Shown one piece after another: positions 1 to 9,556 of a stretch of 64,000 nt of DNA; the stretch's first letter is position 1; each line of letters opens with the position of its first letter. The notes beneath the pieces were generated by a model. That model saw only the letters and a list, made by a program, of their open reading frames with translations, made no database searches and was not told where the DNA came from. The DNA lies in contig BBZN01000011.1 in assembly GCA_001304855.1 (NCBI GenBank), positions 1 through 64,000 on the forward strand, in the 5' to 3' direction. The DNA comes from Clostridia bacterium UC5.1-1D2 (lineage in GTDB: Bacteria > Bacillota > Clostridia > Lachnospirales > Lachnospiraceae). A program made the translations under genes and the position numbers.

Positions 1-903
1 GCTCCCACCGGGGAGGGAAGCACATCGGGCAAGGACGGGGATTTGGGCAGCTTGGGAGACGTTAGTTCCGCAGAGGATGCAGGCGGCAGCTCCCCGGATA
101 CTCCACAGACACTGGGCAGCAGGTCTTTATCCATCGAAAAGAGGAGCCTGCAACTGCTTGGAACAGGCAGCGCGTCAGATATTATCAGCGGACTGGCAGG
201 TAAAGGAAAAGCTTTAACCACCATAGCAGGCCAAAGCAAAGAGCTGACCGACGCTATGTCCAGCCTCATGGGCGACACCTCTGACGCTGCCAAGTACAGC
301 AGCGAGCTGGTGGATAACCTGGATTTCCTTATTGAGGATATCACGGCCCTCAATGACTCCCTGGACGTGTACTATCCTGACCTTCAGGCCTGTCTGGACG
401 ATACAAAAGAGCTGGTAAACTGCACCACCGACGCATTAAACAGCGGGATCAGCACACTGACCATTGTACAGAACACTCTAAAGGATACCAGCAATGATTT
501 TGACTCGGCAGCCAGAGACAGCTTAAGGGGAAGCATGGCGCTTCTGGATAAAAGTCTGAATATCCTGGACAGCACAACATCAATCCGCCATGCAGGCCGC
601 ACCATGAAGGACGCCATGGACAATGAGCTGGATAAATTTGACACGGAAAACCGTTTCCTTTTTATGGATCCCTCCGCCGAAAAGGTTTCCTTCACCTCAG
701 AAAAAAACAAAGCTCCAAAGACCCTCCAGATCGTTCTCAGAACCGATGAGATCAGCCTGGACGACGGTACGGTTAAGACAGCGGACGCAGAGTCGGCCAA
801 GGCCGTGGTGAGCCCTCTCAGGCGCATGTGGAATGTGCTTGTGGAAATGTGGCGGGCGGTGGTGAGCATTTCAAAACAGGTAGCGGCTGGCCGGGAATTT
901 TAG
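1..903 (+). CDS. YhgE/Pip-like coiled-coil protein, C-terminal part
   Basis: The reading frame is open from base 1, so only the C-terminal ~300 residues are present. The visible part is helical and rich in Ser, Asp, Leu and Lys with heptad-like spacing, consistent with the long extracytoplasmic coiled coil of YhgE/Pip-type membrane proteins. It ends in a short Trp-rich amphipathic stretch (MWNVLVEMWRAVVSISK) and shows no clear transmembrane helices. A TetR regulator follows 32 bp downstream, a common pairing for YhgE/Pip proteins. The family call rests on composition and context, not on a motif; another secreted coiled-coil protein is possible, and a frameshift near the end could hide a longer C-terminus. 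Confidence 0.4.
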   Translation, partial: APTGEGSTSGKDGDLGSLGDVSSAEDAGGSSPDTPQTLGSRSLSIEKRSLQLLGTGSASDIISGLAGKGKALTTIAGQSKELTDAMSSLMGDTSDAAKYSSELVDNLDFLIEDITALNDSLDVYYPDLQACLDDTKELVNCTTDALNSGISTLTIVQNTLKDTSNDFDSAARDSLRGSMALLDKSLNILDSTTSIRHAGRTMKDAMDNELDKFDTENRFLFMDPSAEKVSFTSEKNKAPKTLQIVLRTDEISLDDGTVKTADAESAKAVVSPLRRMWNVLVEMWRAVVSISKQVAAGREF

Positions 904-935
904 TATAATGGAATCCATAGGGAGGAAGGGGTTCC

Positions 936-1502
936 ATGGCAGAGATAAGCAGACAGGAGAAAACGAAATACAAGCTGGCAGACTCCATGAAGGAGTCTAT
1001 GAAGGCGGCTCCGGTGGAAAAGATAACGGTGAAAAACATTGTGGAGGGCTGCGGACTCACCAGGCAGACCTTTTACCGGAACTTTCTGGATAAATACGAT
1101 TTAATCAACTGGTATTTTGACAAGCTGGTGCTCCAATCCTTTGAACAGATAGGAACAGGCCACACGGTGGGGGAAAGCCTTGCGCAGAAGTTTGCGTTTC
1201 TGGTTAATGAGAAGGTGTTTTTCACAGGCGCATTCCGCTGTGACGCTCAGAATTCCCTGAAGGAGCACGACTTTGAGCTGATTCTCCAATTTTACACCGA
1301 TCTCATAGCCAGAAAGACCAGTCAGCCCTTAAGCCCTGAAATCCGTTTCCTTCTTGAGATGTACTGCCAGGGCTCCGTCTATATGACTGTAAAATGGGTT
1401 CTGGGCGGCATGAAGGATTCGCCGGAGGCCATGTCCGCCAAGCTGGTGGAGGCGATGCCTCCCAAATTGGCCGAAGTTTTTAGAACCCTCAGGCTTCTGT
1501 AG
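936..1502 (+). CDS. TetR/AcrR-family regulator
   Basis: A 188-residue protein with an N-terminal TetR helix-turn-helix (residues ~10-55, core ITVKNIVEGCGLTRQTFYRNF) and a C-terminal ligand/dimer domain of the TetR_C_8 kind seen in DhaS-like regulators. The ATG at 936 follows GGAGGAAGG with good spacing. It lies just after the membrane/coiled-coil gene and probably represses it or a transporter upstream of the window; this is inferred from position. Length is normal and the frame is intact. Confidence 0.85.
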   Translation: MAEISRQEKTKYKLADSMKESMKAAPVEKITVKNIVEGCGLTRQTFYRNFLDKYDLINWYFDKLVLQSFEQIGTGHTVGESLAQKFAFLVNEKVFFTGAFRCDAQNSLKEHDFELILQFYTDLIARKTSQPLSPEIRFLLEMYCQGSVYMTVKWVLGGMKDSPEAMSAKLVEAMPPKLAEVFRTLRLL

Positions 1503-1555
1503 CTGCTTTGTAAATAGCGCACAATAAAAATAGTGAAAATACACAAAAAATAATT

Positions 1556-1595
1556 AAAAGTGACAGACAGAGATGTTTGTCACTTTTATTTTTTA
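1556..1595 (+). terminator. Rho-independent terminator after the TetR gene
   Basis: AAAAGTGACA and TGTCACTTTT arms around a ~10-nt loop, followed by a T-rich tract (ATTTTTT). Confidence 0.7.
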
Positions 1596-1683
1596 CCTGT
1601 GGTTGTTATGATATTAACAATAAGACAGAACTCAAAACGCCGGATTGACCGGCAGTATTTATAAAAGAAAAGGAGAGAATACC

Positions 1684-2829
1684 ATGGCGAACAGAATTGT
1701 ATTAAACGAAACATCCTACCACGGGCGGGAGCAATTGCCGAGATTGCAAACGAGGCGAAGGCGAGAGGCTTCAAGAAGGCGTTTGTATGTTCCGACCCCG
1801 ATTTAATCAAATTTAATGTAACAGGAAAAGTTACAAAAGTGCTGGACGAGGCCGGACTGGCCTATGAAATATACTCCAATATCAAACCGAACCCAACGAT
1901 TGAGAATGTACAGACAGGCGTGGCTGCATTTAAGGCCTCAGAGGCGGACTATATTATCGCCATCGGCGGCGGCTCCTCCATGGACACATCCAAGGCTATC
2001 GGCGTTATTATCACCAACCCTGAGTTTGAGGATGTGAGAAGCCTTGAAGGGGTGGCCCCCACCAAAAATCCTTCTGTGCCAATCATCGCTGTTCCCACCA
2101 CGGCAGGCACTGCGGCAGAAGTGACCATCAATTATGTAATCACAGATGTGGAGAAAAAACGTAAATTTGTCTGCGTGGATACACATGATATTCCTGTGGT
2201 GGCAGTGGTGGATCCGGAGATGATGTCCTCCATGCCCAAGGGCCTGACAGCAGCTACCGGTATGGACGCTCTCACCCATGCCATTGAAGGCTACACCACC
2301 AAGGGCGCCTGGGAGATGACCGACATGTTCAACCTGAAAGCCATCGAGGTGATAGCGCGCAGCCTGAGGGACGCTGTGGAAAACAAGCCTGAGGGAAGAG
2401 AGGGCATGGCTCTGGGCCAGTATCTCACCGGTATGGGCTTTTCAAACTGTGGACTGGGAATCGTCCACTCCATGGCCCACGGACTGGGAGCCCTCTATGA
2501 TACCCCTCACGGCGTGGCAAACGCCATTATTCTTCCCACTGTTATGGAGTATAATGCGCTGTACAGGGACCAAGTTTAAAGACATAGCAATTGCCATGGG
2601 CGTGAAAGGCGTGGAGTCCATGACCCAGGAAGAGTACCGCAGGGCCGCAGTTGACGCAGTGAAGCAGCTGTCGGTTGATGTAGGCATTCCTGCTGATTTA
2701 AAGGAGATTGTGAAGGCCGAGGATGTGGATTTCCTGTCCCAGTCTGCTATGGACGACGCCTGCCGCCCGGGCAATCCAAAGGATCCCACCTTTGAGGATA
2801 TCAGGAATCTGTATCTGTCCCTGATGTAA
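1684..2829 (+). CDS. Iron-containing alcohol dehydrogenase (FucO-like), frameshifted
   Basis: Group III, NAD(P)-dependent iron alcohol dehydrogenase resembling lactaldehyde:1,2-propanediol oxidoreductase. Visible landmarks are the nucleotide loop GGGSSMDTSKAIG, the GTAAEVT segment and the metal-binding His region (DALTHAIEGY; HSMAHGLGALYDTPHG). It starts MANRIVLNETSYHG at 1684 behind AGGAGAG. Two indels break it: one G lost at a GGGG run (~1722), and two bases lost near 2559, where NA should continue into TGTKFKDIA. Repaired it has ~382 residues, the normal family length. FucO-type enzymes reduce lactaldehyde or similar aldehydes; the true substrate is unknown. The gene stands alone between two terminators. 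Confidence 0.85.
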
Positions 2830-2869
2830 CGCCCCAAAGCCACAGCCTTGTAATATAATTGTCAGAATA

Positions 2870-2925
2870 AAACCGCAGCCTCTTTCCGGTATCTGCCGGC
2901 AGCGGCTGCGGTTTATCCTTTTATA
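2870..2925. terminator. Bidirectional terminator between convergent genes
   Basis: AAACCGCAGCC pairs with GGCTGCGGTTT across a 23-nt loop. T-rich sequence on the right and A-rich on the left suit termination of both the dehydrogenase (+) and the radical SAM gene (-). Confidence 0.8.
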
Positions 2926-2972
2926 TTTTATCGTCCGGTTCTACAGCGCCTTTCTATGTACCCTCTTTATTC

Positions 2973-4139
2973 TCAAAGCATAGCGGCTGTGATGGCGGCT
3001 GAGGCCGCCTGGAATGGCTGGCGGAATTTGTCTATTGTCTGGGTGGATTTTAACCACGCCTGCCCCGGCTTCATCTTCTGCGTAAAAATCCTGCCCATGT
3101 CCTCCGGATGCTTGGCCTGCTGATATTTGAACAGCATCTGTCCGTCGGGCATCTGTCCCAGGATTTCTATCTTGCCTGTGACATGGGACATGGCAAAGCG
3201 GATGGATTTGCCCTGGCCGTTCTGCATGGCCTTGGCTCCCTCCACAATTTTGCATCCTTCCTCCAGGGGAACCTGAAACTGGGCCTTCACTCCTGATACG
3301 GGGCGGCACTGGAAAATGTAGTAAGGAGTAATACCCCAGCGCGTCAGCCCTTTCAGTAGTTCACCTAAGGCCCGGCTGGTGTCATTTATGCCTTTTAAAA
3401 GCACCGTTTGGTTTTTCACCACAATGCCTGCTTTTAAGAGTTCCTGGATTCCTTTGTATGCTTCTGGAGTTAATTCCTTTGAATGGTTAAACTGAGTGAC
3501 GACGTATATCTGCTTTTTCTGATTATAGAATCTGAGAATATCTAAAAGCTCCTGGTCTTCATAAATCCTCATTGGCAGGACCACCGGAACCCTGGTGCCG
3601 AACCGGATTAAATCCAGATGGTCGATTTTGCTGAACAGTTCCAGATACCGTTTGATGGTGGCGTTGCTGTTCATGAAGGAATCTCCGCCGGAAATGAGTA
3701 TATTGCTGATTTCCGTGTGCTCTGCAACGTACCGGGCCATCTCCTCGATGTTATCAGCCGTCTCGTCGTCTGAGATTCCTACCAGCCGTTTTCTGAAGCA
3801 GTGTCTGCAGTACATGGCGCAGCAGTGGGTGGATAGAATCAAAGCAGTCTGTTTATATTTGTGCTGCAGCCCGGGCAGCACTGTGTTGTCCGTTTCTCCG
3901 CTTGTATCAAAGGCCCCGCTTAAGTCTGTCTCGCCTATGGAAGGAACAGACATCCTGAAGATGGGGTCCTTCTCAGGATTGGACCAGTCGATAAGATTGA
4001 AGTAGTAGGTCGGGATTGTCATAGGAAAACGTTCCAGGATTGCTTCCAGTCGGTTTTCCTGCTCATCGGTCAGGCGCAGCCGTTCTTTTAGTTCACCAGC
4101 TGTTGTAATGTTGGTTTTCAGTAGTTCTTTCCAAGTCAT
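2973..4139 (-). CDS. KamA-family radical SAM protein (lysine 2,3-aminomutase-like)
   Basis: A 388-residue intact protein. Residues ~105-118 carry the radical SAM cluster CxxxCxxC (CCAMYCRHCFRKR). NILISGGDSFMNSN and TRVPVVLPMRI match the aminomutase barrel. The usual long C-terminal PLP/zinc region of true lysine aminomutases is short here, so it could be a KamA paralogue or an EpmB-like lysine mutase with another role. It faces the alcohol dehydrogenase convergently and has no operon partner. The start at 4139 follows GGGGATGAGAT on the minus strand. Confidence 0.85.
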   Translation of the reverse strand: MTWKELLKTNITTAGELKERLRLTDEQENRLEAILERFPMTIPTYYFNLIDWSNPEKDPIFRMSVPSIGETDLSGAFDTSGETDNTVLPGLQHKYKQTALILSTHCCAMYCRHCFRKRLVGISDDETADNIEEMARYVAEHTEISNILISGGDSFMNSNATIKRYLELFSKIDHLDLIRFGTRVPVVLPMRIYEDQELLDILRFYNQKKQIYVVTQFNHSKELTPEAYKGIQELLKAGIVVKNQTVLLKGINDTSRALGELLKGLTRWGITPYYIFQCRPVSGVKAQFQVPLEEGCKIVEGAKAMQNGQGKSIRFAMSHVTGKIEILGQMPDGQMLFKYQQAKHPEDMGRIFTQKMKPGQAWLKSTQTIDKFRQPFQAASAAITAAML

Positions 4140-4398
4140 ATAATCTCATCCCCTTTTTCATAAATTAGTAAAATTATAACAGAAAAATAAGCCCCTCATA
4201 TGAATAAATCATTAAAGAAAAAATAAATTTTTTCTCAAAAACAACGCGTTTCCTAACGTTTTTTTAACATCTCTAAATTATCCAAAATTGGATAATGATG
4301 ATATTTTAAAAAATAAAAATATTGTAAAATAATGTTTCCGCAGTTGATTATTTTACAAACAATTTACACAGACTTTACATTGAAGGCCGGAAAGGATA

Positions 4399-4427
4399 TT
4401 GACGATACATGAAATATCCCGTATAAT
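4399..4427 (+). promoter_or_regulatory. Sigma-A promoter of the Na/Pi cotransporter leader
   Basis: TTGACG (4399-4404), a 17-bp spacer and a perfect TATAAT (4422-4427). Transcription would start ~240 nt before the coding start, leaving a long leader. Confidence 0.75.
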
Positions 4428-4498
4428 GAGTAGGTGTAAAATAAACGTAAATATATTGTAAATAAAAGGAAAAGAGGCTGTATATATAGTATGAGACA

Positions 4499-4603
4499 CG
4501 CCCTGGAAGATGGCTGCCGCCGGTGTTAAATAGGGAAGGCATAACCTGCGATTTTAGCGATAAAATGGCGGGCTGTGCCTTCTTTTTGCGGCTGTTCCAG
4601 GCG
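4499..4603 (+). ncRNA. Structured 5' leader RNA / attenuator, class unassigned
   Basis: Nested pairing inside the Na/Pi cotransporter leader. The outer stem is CGCCCTGGAA (4499-4508) with TTCCAGGCG (4595-4603); the middle stem is GCCGC (4516-4520) with GCGGC (4588-4592); an inner ~21-bp hairpin (4536-4581) is closed by a GCGA tetraloop (GNRA type) and followed by TCTTTTT. The inner hairpin plus U-run could terminate transcription, making this a candidate attenuator or riboswitch. I cannot match it to a known class. The rest of the 534-bp gap (4140-4398 and 4604-4673) is AT-rich with no other feature seen. Confidence 0.5.
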
Positions 4604-4673
4604 GGCACATCAATATCCGATATTTGATAATACAGCCGGATGAGCATTTCCGTTAGACAAAAGGAGAAAACAC

Positions 4674-6343
4674 ATGGGAGTAGAATTGGTTTTGAGCTTG
4701 CTGGGAGGTTTGGGGCTGTTTATGTACGGCATGCAGATGATGAGCACCAACCTGGAGGCAGTGGCAGGCAACCGTATGAAGCAGATTCTGGAGCGCCTTA
4801 CGGCAAACCGGTTTCTGGGTGTGCTGGTGGGAGCCGGAATAACGGCTTTAATTCAGTCGTCGTCGGCAACTACGGTTATGACGGTAGGTTTTGTTAATTC
4901 AGGTCTTATGTCATTGAAACAGGCTGTATGGATCATCATGGGAGCAAATGTGGGAACCACCATTACCGGACAGCTGATTGCCCTGGATATCGGCGCCCTG
5001 GCTCCCCTCATTGCTTTTGCAGGCATTATGCTGTTGATTTTTGTAAAGAACAAAAAGGTGCAGCATGTGGGAGGGATTGTGGCCGGAATCGGCGTGCTTT
5101 TCATCGGAATGGGAATGATGAGCGACGCCATGGTTCCCCTTCGGGATTCCCAGACCTTTATTAATCTGGTAACAAAGTTTTCCAATCCGCTGCTGGGGAT
5201 TATCGTAGGCGCCGTATTCACAGCCGTCATACAGTCCTCCTCCGCATCGGTAGGCATTCTTCAGGCTCTGGCCATGGGGGGCGTTATCAACCTTCAAAGC
5301 GCCGTGTTTGTATTGTTCGGCCAGAATATCGGTACTTGTATAACCGCGCTGCTGGCGTCGGTGGGTACAAGCAGAAATGCAAAACGGGCCACCATGATTC
5401 ATTTTATGTTTAATGTCATTGGTACGGTTATATTTGTGACGCTCTGTATTCTCACTCCTTTTACGGACTTTGTTATGGACTTACGCCGGATAACCCTGTG
5501 GCCCAGATCGCAAATGTCCATACGATATTTAATATCAGCACCACCCTGCTCCTGCTTCCCTTCGGAGCTATGCTGGAGCGGTTATCTATCTTCCTGCTGC
5601 CAGACAAGGCTGTTCCTGTAAAGGATGCAGACCGCTGGTTTGAGGATCTTATGGCCTCCAAGCACCACTTAGGCGTGTCTACCATCGCCATTAACCAGAT
5701 TCACGAGGAGATTATCGGTATGCTGGATACAGCGGCGGTAAATGTGTCTGAGAGCTTTAAGGCTGTGGCTGAGGGAACGGGAAGCGGCGGCATAGAAGCC
5801 ATAACCGCCCGGGAGGAAGAGATCGACATAAGCAATATGAGATTGTCCAAAAAAATCTCCAAGATACTGGTTCTGGATCAGACGCCCAAGGATATCGACA
5901 CCCTGAACCGGATGTACACGATATTAGGCAATATTGAGCGTATCGGGGATCACGCCATGAACCTGGCGGAATATGCAGAAACTATAGAGGAGAAAAAGCT
6001 GAGTTTTTCTGAATTTGCCAAGAAGGAATTTGCAACGATGGAAGCCAGCTGCAGAGAAGGAATGGAGTATCTCCAAAAGGCTGCAATGGGGGACCCGGAG
6101 TTCAGCCTGTCCCAGGTAGCCGAGGTAGAGCAGCGCATTGATGACATTACACTTAAGTTCCGCCAGAACCAGATCGACCGGATGAGGGAAGGAAACTGCA
6201 ATGTGGAATCCTCTATTCTCTATTCGGAAATGCTTACAGATTATGAACGAATCGGCGACCACATGCTGAACATTGCCCAGGCCTACGCGGCAATTGACTG
6301 GTCGGGGGAAAACAGCCAGACAGCAGCGGCGGCTATGGCTTAA
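4674..6343 (+). CDS. Na/Pi cotransporter family protein with PhoU domain, frameshifted
   Basis: NptA/YjbB-type phosphate carrier. Residues ~1-300 are membrane helices with the duplicated Na/Pi signature (ALIQSSSATTVM and AVIQSSSASVGI); the C-terminal ~200 residues form a PhoU-like helical domain (IERIGDHAMNLAEYAE and YERIGDHMLNIAQAYA). A single lost base near 5482 splits it; repaired, DLTPDNPVAQIANVHTIFN reads through and the protein has ~556 residues, normal for the family. ATG 4674 follows AAGGAG. Proteins of this family move phosphate with sodium or export it; direction is not visible here. Expression probably passes through the structured leader upstream. Confidence 0.9.
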
Positions 6344-6379
6344 AAGAATAGGAAAATCTTAAATAAAAAGTAAAACAAG

Positions 6380-6436
6380 ACCTCCCTCAATATGCTATGC
6401 TTTTGGAAAGCACAGGATATCTGAGAGGAGGTTTTT
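6380..6436 (+). terminator. Terminator hairpin that also covers the next gene's ribosome site
   Basis: The left arm (from 6380: ACCTCC, CTCA, ATAT, TGCTTT) pairs almost perfectly with the right arm ending at 6432, forming ~24 bp. TTTTT then runs directly into the ATG at 6437. The right arm contains GGAGG (6427-6431), the only ribosome site of the downstream lipoprotein gene. Confidence 0.7.
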
Positions 6437-7161
6437 ATGAGAAGTTATATTGCCGTCCTGGCGGTCTGTTGCGGGGTTGGCGCGTGGATTTCAGGCTGCG
6501 GGGGAGGCGCCTCAGGCAGGGAATTATCCTCCGGGGCCCGCGTCATTTCTGAGGAGCCGGTACGGGAGACAGCCGGGCGGCGGGAGGAGACGGATTTTGA
6601 AACTCCTGAGTTTGTGGAATGTGTATCAGAGGCGGAAAACTACTATATGATCACCGATGAGAAAGAATCCCTGGTTCCCTGCCTTGCCCTCTTTGACGAC
6701 GGGACCTTCGGATTCACCTATGATGTTTTAAGCTCGTACTATCCTCACGGAGTCTGGCGAAAAGAGGGGGATCGCCTTATTGCCGTGACTGATGATGGGA
6801 AACACACCTATGTATTTCAGTCGGATAACGGCAGATATATCTTTTTGGAGGAGGAGTCCTCGGACGCTGCGCTTACAGACAGGGGAATAGCGCCGCCATT
6901 ACGGACAGGGCGGTATTCGCCCCGGAAAAGCCGCTGAAAGACCTGAAGGAAATGACTGCAGTGGTGAAGGAGATAGAGAAGGACTGCTTCCTGGTGTCTT
7001 CCCGAAGTGACCAGTATCCGGGGGTGTACTATGTGTACTTTGGCGGCAACGACATAAGCCGGGTGAATGCCGGAGATGAGATACGGATATTGTGGGACGG
7101 TTCTGTGCTGGAGACAGAGCCGGGTCAGATTTATGCGGATATGATTCAGACTGGGGAATAA
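6437..7161 (+). CDS. Putative lipoprotein with DUF3221-like C-terminus, frameshifted
   Basis: The N-terminus is a lipoprotein signal (hydrophobic run, lipobox ISGC with Cys at residue ~21). The middle is a small beta-rich region (LFDDGTFGFTYDVLSSYYPHGVWR) like metabolite- or lipid-binding lipocalin-type domains. The C-terminal ~75 residues (VNAGDEIRILWDGSVLETEP) resemble DUF3221. One lost A near 6889 divides it into two frames; the repaired protein has ~241 residues. It should be anchored to the outer face of the membrane. Its ribosome site lies inside a hairpin. No specific function can be given. Confidence 0.7.
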
Positions 7162-7195
7162 AACCGATAGTGCAGAGGTATGGAACCTGACGGCA

Positions 7196-7236
7196 GGGGA
7201 CCAGGGAAAACCAAGTCCCGGTCCCTATGATTTTTT
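7196..7236. terminator. Terminator between convergent lipoprotein and TRIC genes
   Basis: GGGACC and GGTCCC arms around an ~17-nt loop, followed by TATGATTTTTT. It overlaps the last codons of the TRIC gene. Confidence 0.5.
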
Positions 7237-7884
7237 AGTTGCGGCAGGCAGATTCCAGCAGTATCTGGTTGCCAGAATGCGGACCAGTATAATCAGGAGA
7301 GCGCTGATGATCAATGCGCTGTCCCCTGAAATCCGTTCAGCCAGGAACACATAACACAGGGCGCCTGCAAGGGAGGCGCAGGCATACACGTGTTTCCTGA
7401 GAATGTAGGGCGTCTGCCCGGCCATGATATCCCTGAGCGCCCCGCCGCCCACTCCCGTGAGCACTCCCAGAAATACAGAGAGAAAACGGTACTCCCCATA
7501 CCCGGCCAGCGCTGCCGTATCAATGCCCGTCACTGTAAATGCGGCCAGGCCCACGGCGTCGAAGATGTTCATGGTCTTTTCATAGACTGTAATATAGCTG
7601 CTTTCCAGTATTCGTTGGTTGAGCCTTACCACCAGAAACAAAATCATTACCGTCATAAAGGCAGTGAATACATAGACCGGATTTAAAAACAGGCTGGGTG
7701 GGACAATTCCAAGGATTATGTCCCTCAGCATTCCGCCCCCCACCGCCGTAGTTACGCCTAAAACCACCACGCCCAGAAGGTCCAGCTCTTTTTTTATAGC
7801 AGCCATGGCCCCGGAGGAGGCAAAGGCGATTGTTCCGATTATCTCGATTGCAAAAAAGATTGATACATGTATTTCCATAGACAT
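7225..7884 (-). CDS. TRIC-family (UPF0126) cation channel protein
   Basis: About 219 residues with seven hydrophobic helices and the internal duplication of the family: GVTTAVGGGMLRD in the first half and GVLTGVGGGALRD in the second, the glycine-rich kinks lining the pore. An upstream in-frame extension exists, but the start MSMEIHVS at 7884 is favoured because GGAGGAAAAG precedes it and the extension overlaps asnA antisense-like sequence. Prokaryotic TRIC proteins are trimeric monovalent-cation channels. It may be co-transcribed with asnA, 28 bp upstream. Confidence 0.88.
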   Translation of the reverse strand: MSMEIHVSIFFAIEIIGTIAFASSGAMAAIKKELDLLGVVVLGVTTAVGGGMLRDIILGIVPPSLFLNPVYVFTAFMTVMILFLVVRLNQRILESSYITVYEKTMNIFDAVGLAAFTVTGIDTAALAGYGEYRFLSVFLGVLTGVGGGALRDIMAGQTPYILRKHVYACASLAGALCYVFLAERISGDSALIISALLIILVRILATRYCWNLPAATKKS

Positions 7885-7912
7885 TCCCGCTTTCTTTTCC
7901 TCCGGGCAGTCT

Positions 7913-8920
7913 CTACAGAAGGAAAATATTATGTTCTTTGCAGGTTTTCCGCATGTCCTCTGGCCAGATGCTGGCCTGGACTTCCCCGATGTGCGCCCGG
8001 TCCAGAAGAAGCATGCAGAGCCTGGACTGGCCGATGCCGCCTCCGATGGTGTAGGGAAGCTCTCCGTTGAGAAGCATTTTGTGATAGGGAAGGTTTTTTC
8101 TGTCCTGGCATCCGGCCTTCTCAAGCTGCTGGGCCAGAGCGGTTTCATCCACACGGATTCCCATGCTGGAAATCTCAAGGGCACAGTTCAGATTCTCAAA
8201 CCAGAACAGAATATCCCCGTTCAGCTTCCAGTCGTCGTAGTCAGGCGCACGTCCGTCGTGGGGCTCTCCCCCTGTCAGTTTATCCCCAATCTGCATAAGA
8301 AATACACAGCCGTGTTCCTTGGTAATAAGATTCTCCCGCTCCTTTGGGGATTTGCCGGGATACAAATCCTCCAGCTCCTGGGTGGTAATAAAGAAGATGT
8401 CCTTTGGCAGATGCTTAACAGCCTCAGGATATTTGTACCATACCTCATGCTGCATATGCTTGATAATTTTAAAAATCTGCCGCACTGTGTCCTTCAGTGT
8501 GTCCAGGGTGCGTTCTTCTCTGGTGATAACCTTTTCCCAGTCCCACTGGTCCACATAGCTGGAGTGGAGGTTATCCAGCTCCTCATCCCTGCGGATGGCG
8601 TTCATGTTGGTGTAGAGTCCCTCGCCCGGCTGGAAACCGTACTCCTTAAGAGCCATTCGTTTCCATTTGGCCAGGGAATGAACCACCTCCAGCGTCTCGC
8701 CCGGCAGGCCCGGCATATCAAAGGCAACCGGCCGTTCTGTGCCGTTTAAATTGTCGTTGAGTCCGCTGCTGCGCTCTACAAAGAGGGGAGCGGAGATACG
8801 CTCCAGATGCATTTCCCTCCCCATTTCTTTCTGGAAGGTATCCCTTATATATTTGATTGCATCCTGTGTCTCCCGGATGGTCAGCCGGGGATCGTAGTGT
8901 TCAGGTAATATGAGTTCCAT
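7913..8920 (-). CDS. asnA: Aspartate-ammonia ligase (asparagine synthetase A)
   Basis: 335 intact residues, normal AsnA length. It converts aspartate, ammonia and ATP to asparagine in the cytoplasm. Class II aminoacyl-tRNA-synthetase-like motifs are visible: RISAPLFVE near the N-terminus, [10 protein letters not shown], and the C-terminal [14 protein letters not shown] with the ATP-binding Arg. ATG 8920 is preceded by GGAGG. It has its own promoter (8958-8986, minus strand). Confidence 0.96.
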   Translation of the reverse strand: MELILPEHYDPRLTIRETQDAIKYIRDTFQKEMGREMHLERISAPLFVERSSGLNDNLNGTERPVAFDMPGLPGETLEVVHSLAKWKRMALKEYGFQPGEGLYTNMNAIRRDEELDNLHSSYVDQWDWEKVITREERTLDTLKDTVRQIFKIIKHMQHEVWYKYPEAVKHLPKDIFFITTQELEDLYPGKSPKERENLITKEHGCVFLMQIGDKLTGGEPHDGRAPDYDDWKLNGDILFWFENLNCALEISSMGIRVDETALAQQLEKAGCQDRKNLPYHKMLLNGELPYTIGGGIGQSRLCMLLLDRAHIGEVQASIWPEDMRKTCKEHNIFLL

Positions 8921-8957
8921 TTAAAATCCTCCATTAATCAATTAACATACGTTTCCT

Positions 8958-8986
8958 ATGGTATCATTAATGGGAAAAAGGTGCAA
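8958..8986 (-). promoter_or_regulatory. asnA promoter
   Basis: On the minus strand TTGCAC (8981-8986), 17-bp spacer, TACCAT (8958-8963), ~40 bp before the asnA start. Confidence 0.6.
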
Positions 8987-8998
8987 GAGTTAAAAATA

Positions 8999-9135
8999 AA
9001 AAATCCCCCGCAATGGCGGCAAATAGTAACAGTTCAGACGGCATATAAGCAAGCCGGGGGCCGGTTTTGCCCGCAGACTCCCGCCGTCTGGGCAGTCACG
9101 GGAAATACGGGGAATTTGCTATGAAAAATGTTGAA
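8999..9135 (-). ncRNA. Possible small structured RNA or orphan terminator upstream of asnA
   Basis: Read leftward, this stretch holds a hairpin (GCCC-AGAC around GTCT-GGGC, ~9070-9096) and a GC-rich CCCCCG/CGGGGG pairing that ends at TTTTTT near 8999. It lies upstream of the asnA promoter, so it is not the asnA attenuator. A weak promoter (TTGGAT, 17 bp, CATAAA) lies near 9160-9190 on the same strand. I find no T-box motif. The remaining gap to 9257 shows nothing else. Confidence 0.3.
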
Positions 9136-9257
9136 AACCGAAGGTTACAATTTATGGAATTTATGGTAAAATAATTACAGACATCCAATTGGATATTTAC
9201 AGTTCCACCGTTATTATGCCATCCTTCCATTCAATATAATATATCAGGTAACTAACG

Positions 9258-9291
9258 AAAGAAGCGTCCACTCCCCCAGGACGCTTCTTTT
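9258..9291. terminator. Terminator downstream of the DUF3006 gene
   Basis: AAAGAAGCGTCC pairs perfectly with GGACGCTTCTTT around a 10-nt loop, with T residues on both strands; it would end the leftward hydrolase/DUF3006 operon. Confidence 0.75.
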
Positions 9292-9307
9292 GCAGTTTCT
9301 GCCTGTA

Positions 9308-9520
9308 TTATTCAAACAGATCCATTAATTTTTTCCGCATTTCTTTGCGCTGCCGGGCCGTCTCTTCCGGATCAGAGGTGTATACTCCCTCCTTCTCCAT
9401 CACAATATCCCCCTCTTTCAAGCCGTCGGGAAGCTGTGATCTGGGGATGGTTATAATTTTTTTCAGTTCGTCTTCACACAGGGCCAGATCCCCTTCCAGC
9501 CGGTCGATTATGTAGCTCAT
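9308..9520 (-). CDS. DUF3006 domain protein
   Basis: A 70-residue acidic protein (MSYIIDRLEGDLALCEDE start; PDGLKEGDIVMEKEG core) matching the DUF3006 pattern of a short beta-barrel followed by a charged helix. DUF3006 genes are repeatedly found beside secreted ComEC-like hydrolases, as here: it begins 37 bp after the hydrolase gene on the same strand. Function is unknown. Start supported by AAGGAGGATAAAGCC. Confidence 0.85.
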   Translation of the reverse strand: MSYIIDRLEGDLALCEDELKKIITIPRSQLPDGLKEGDIVMEKEGVYTSDPEETARQRKEMRKKLMDLFE

Positions 9521-9556
9521 TGGCTTTATCCTCCTTTTCCCTGGGGCGGCGTGCGC

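Noticed and set aside
8921..9307. T-box or other known riboswitch for asnA
   Set aside because: No GGTGGNACC-type T-box sequence or antiterminator could be found on the minus strand.
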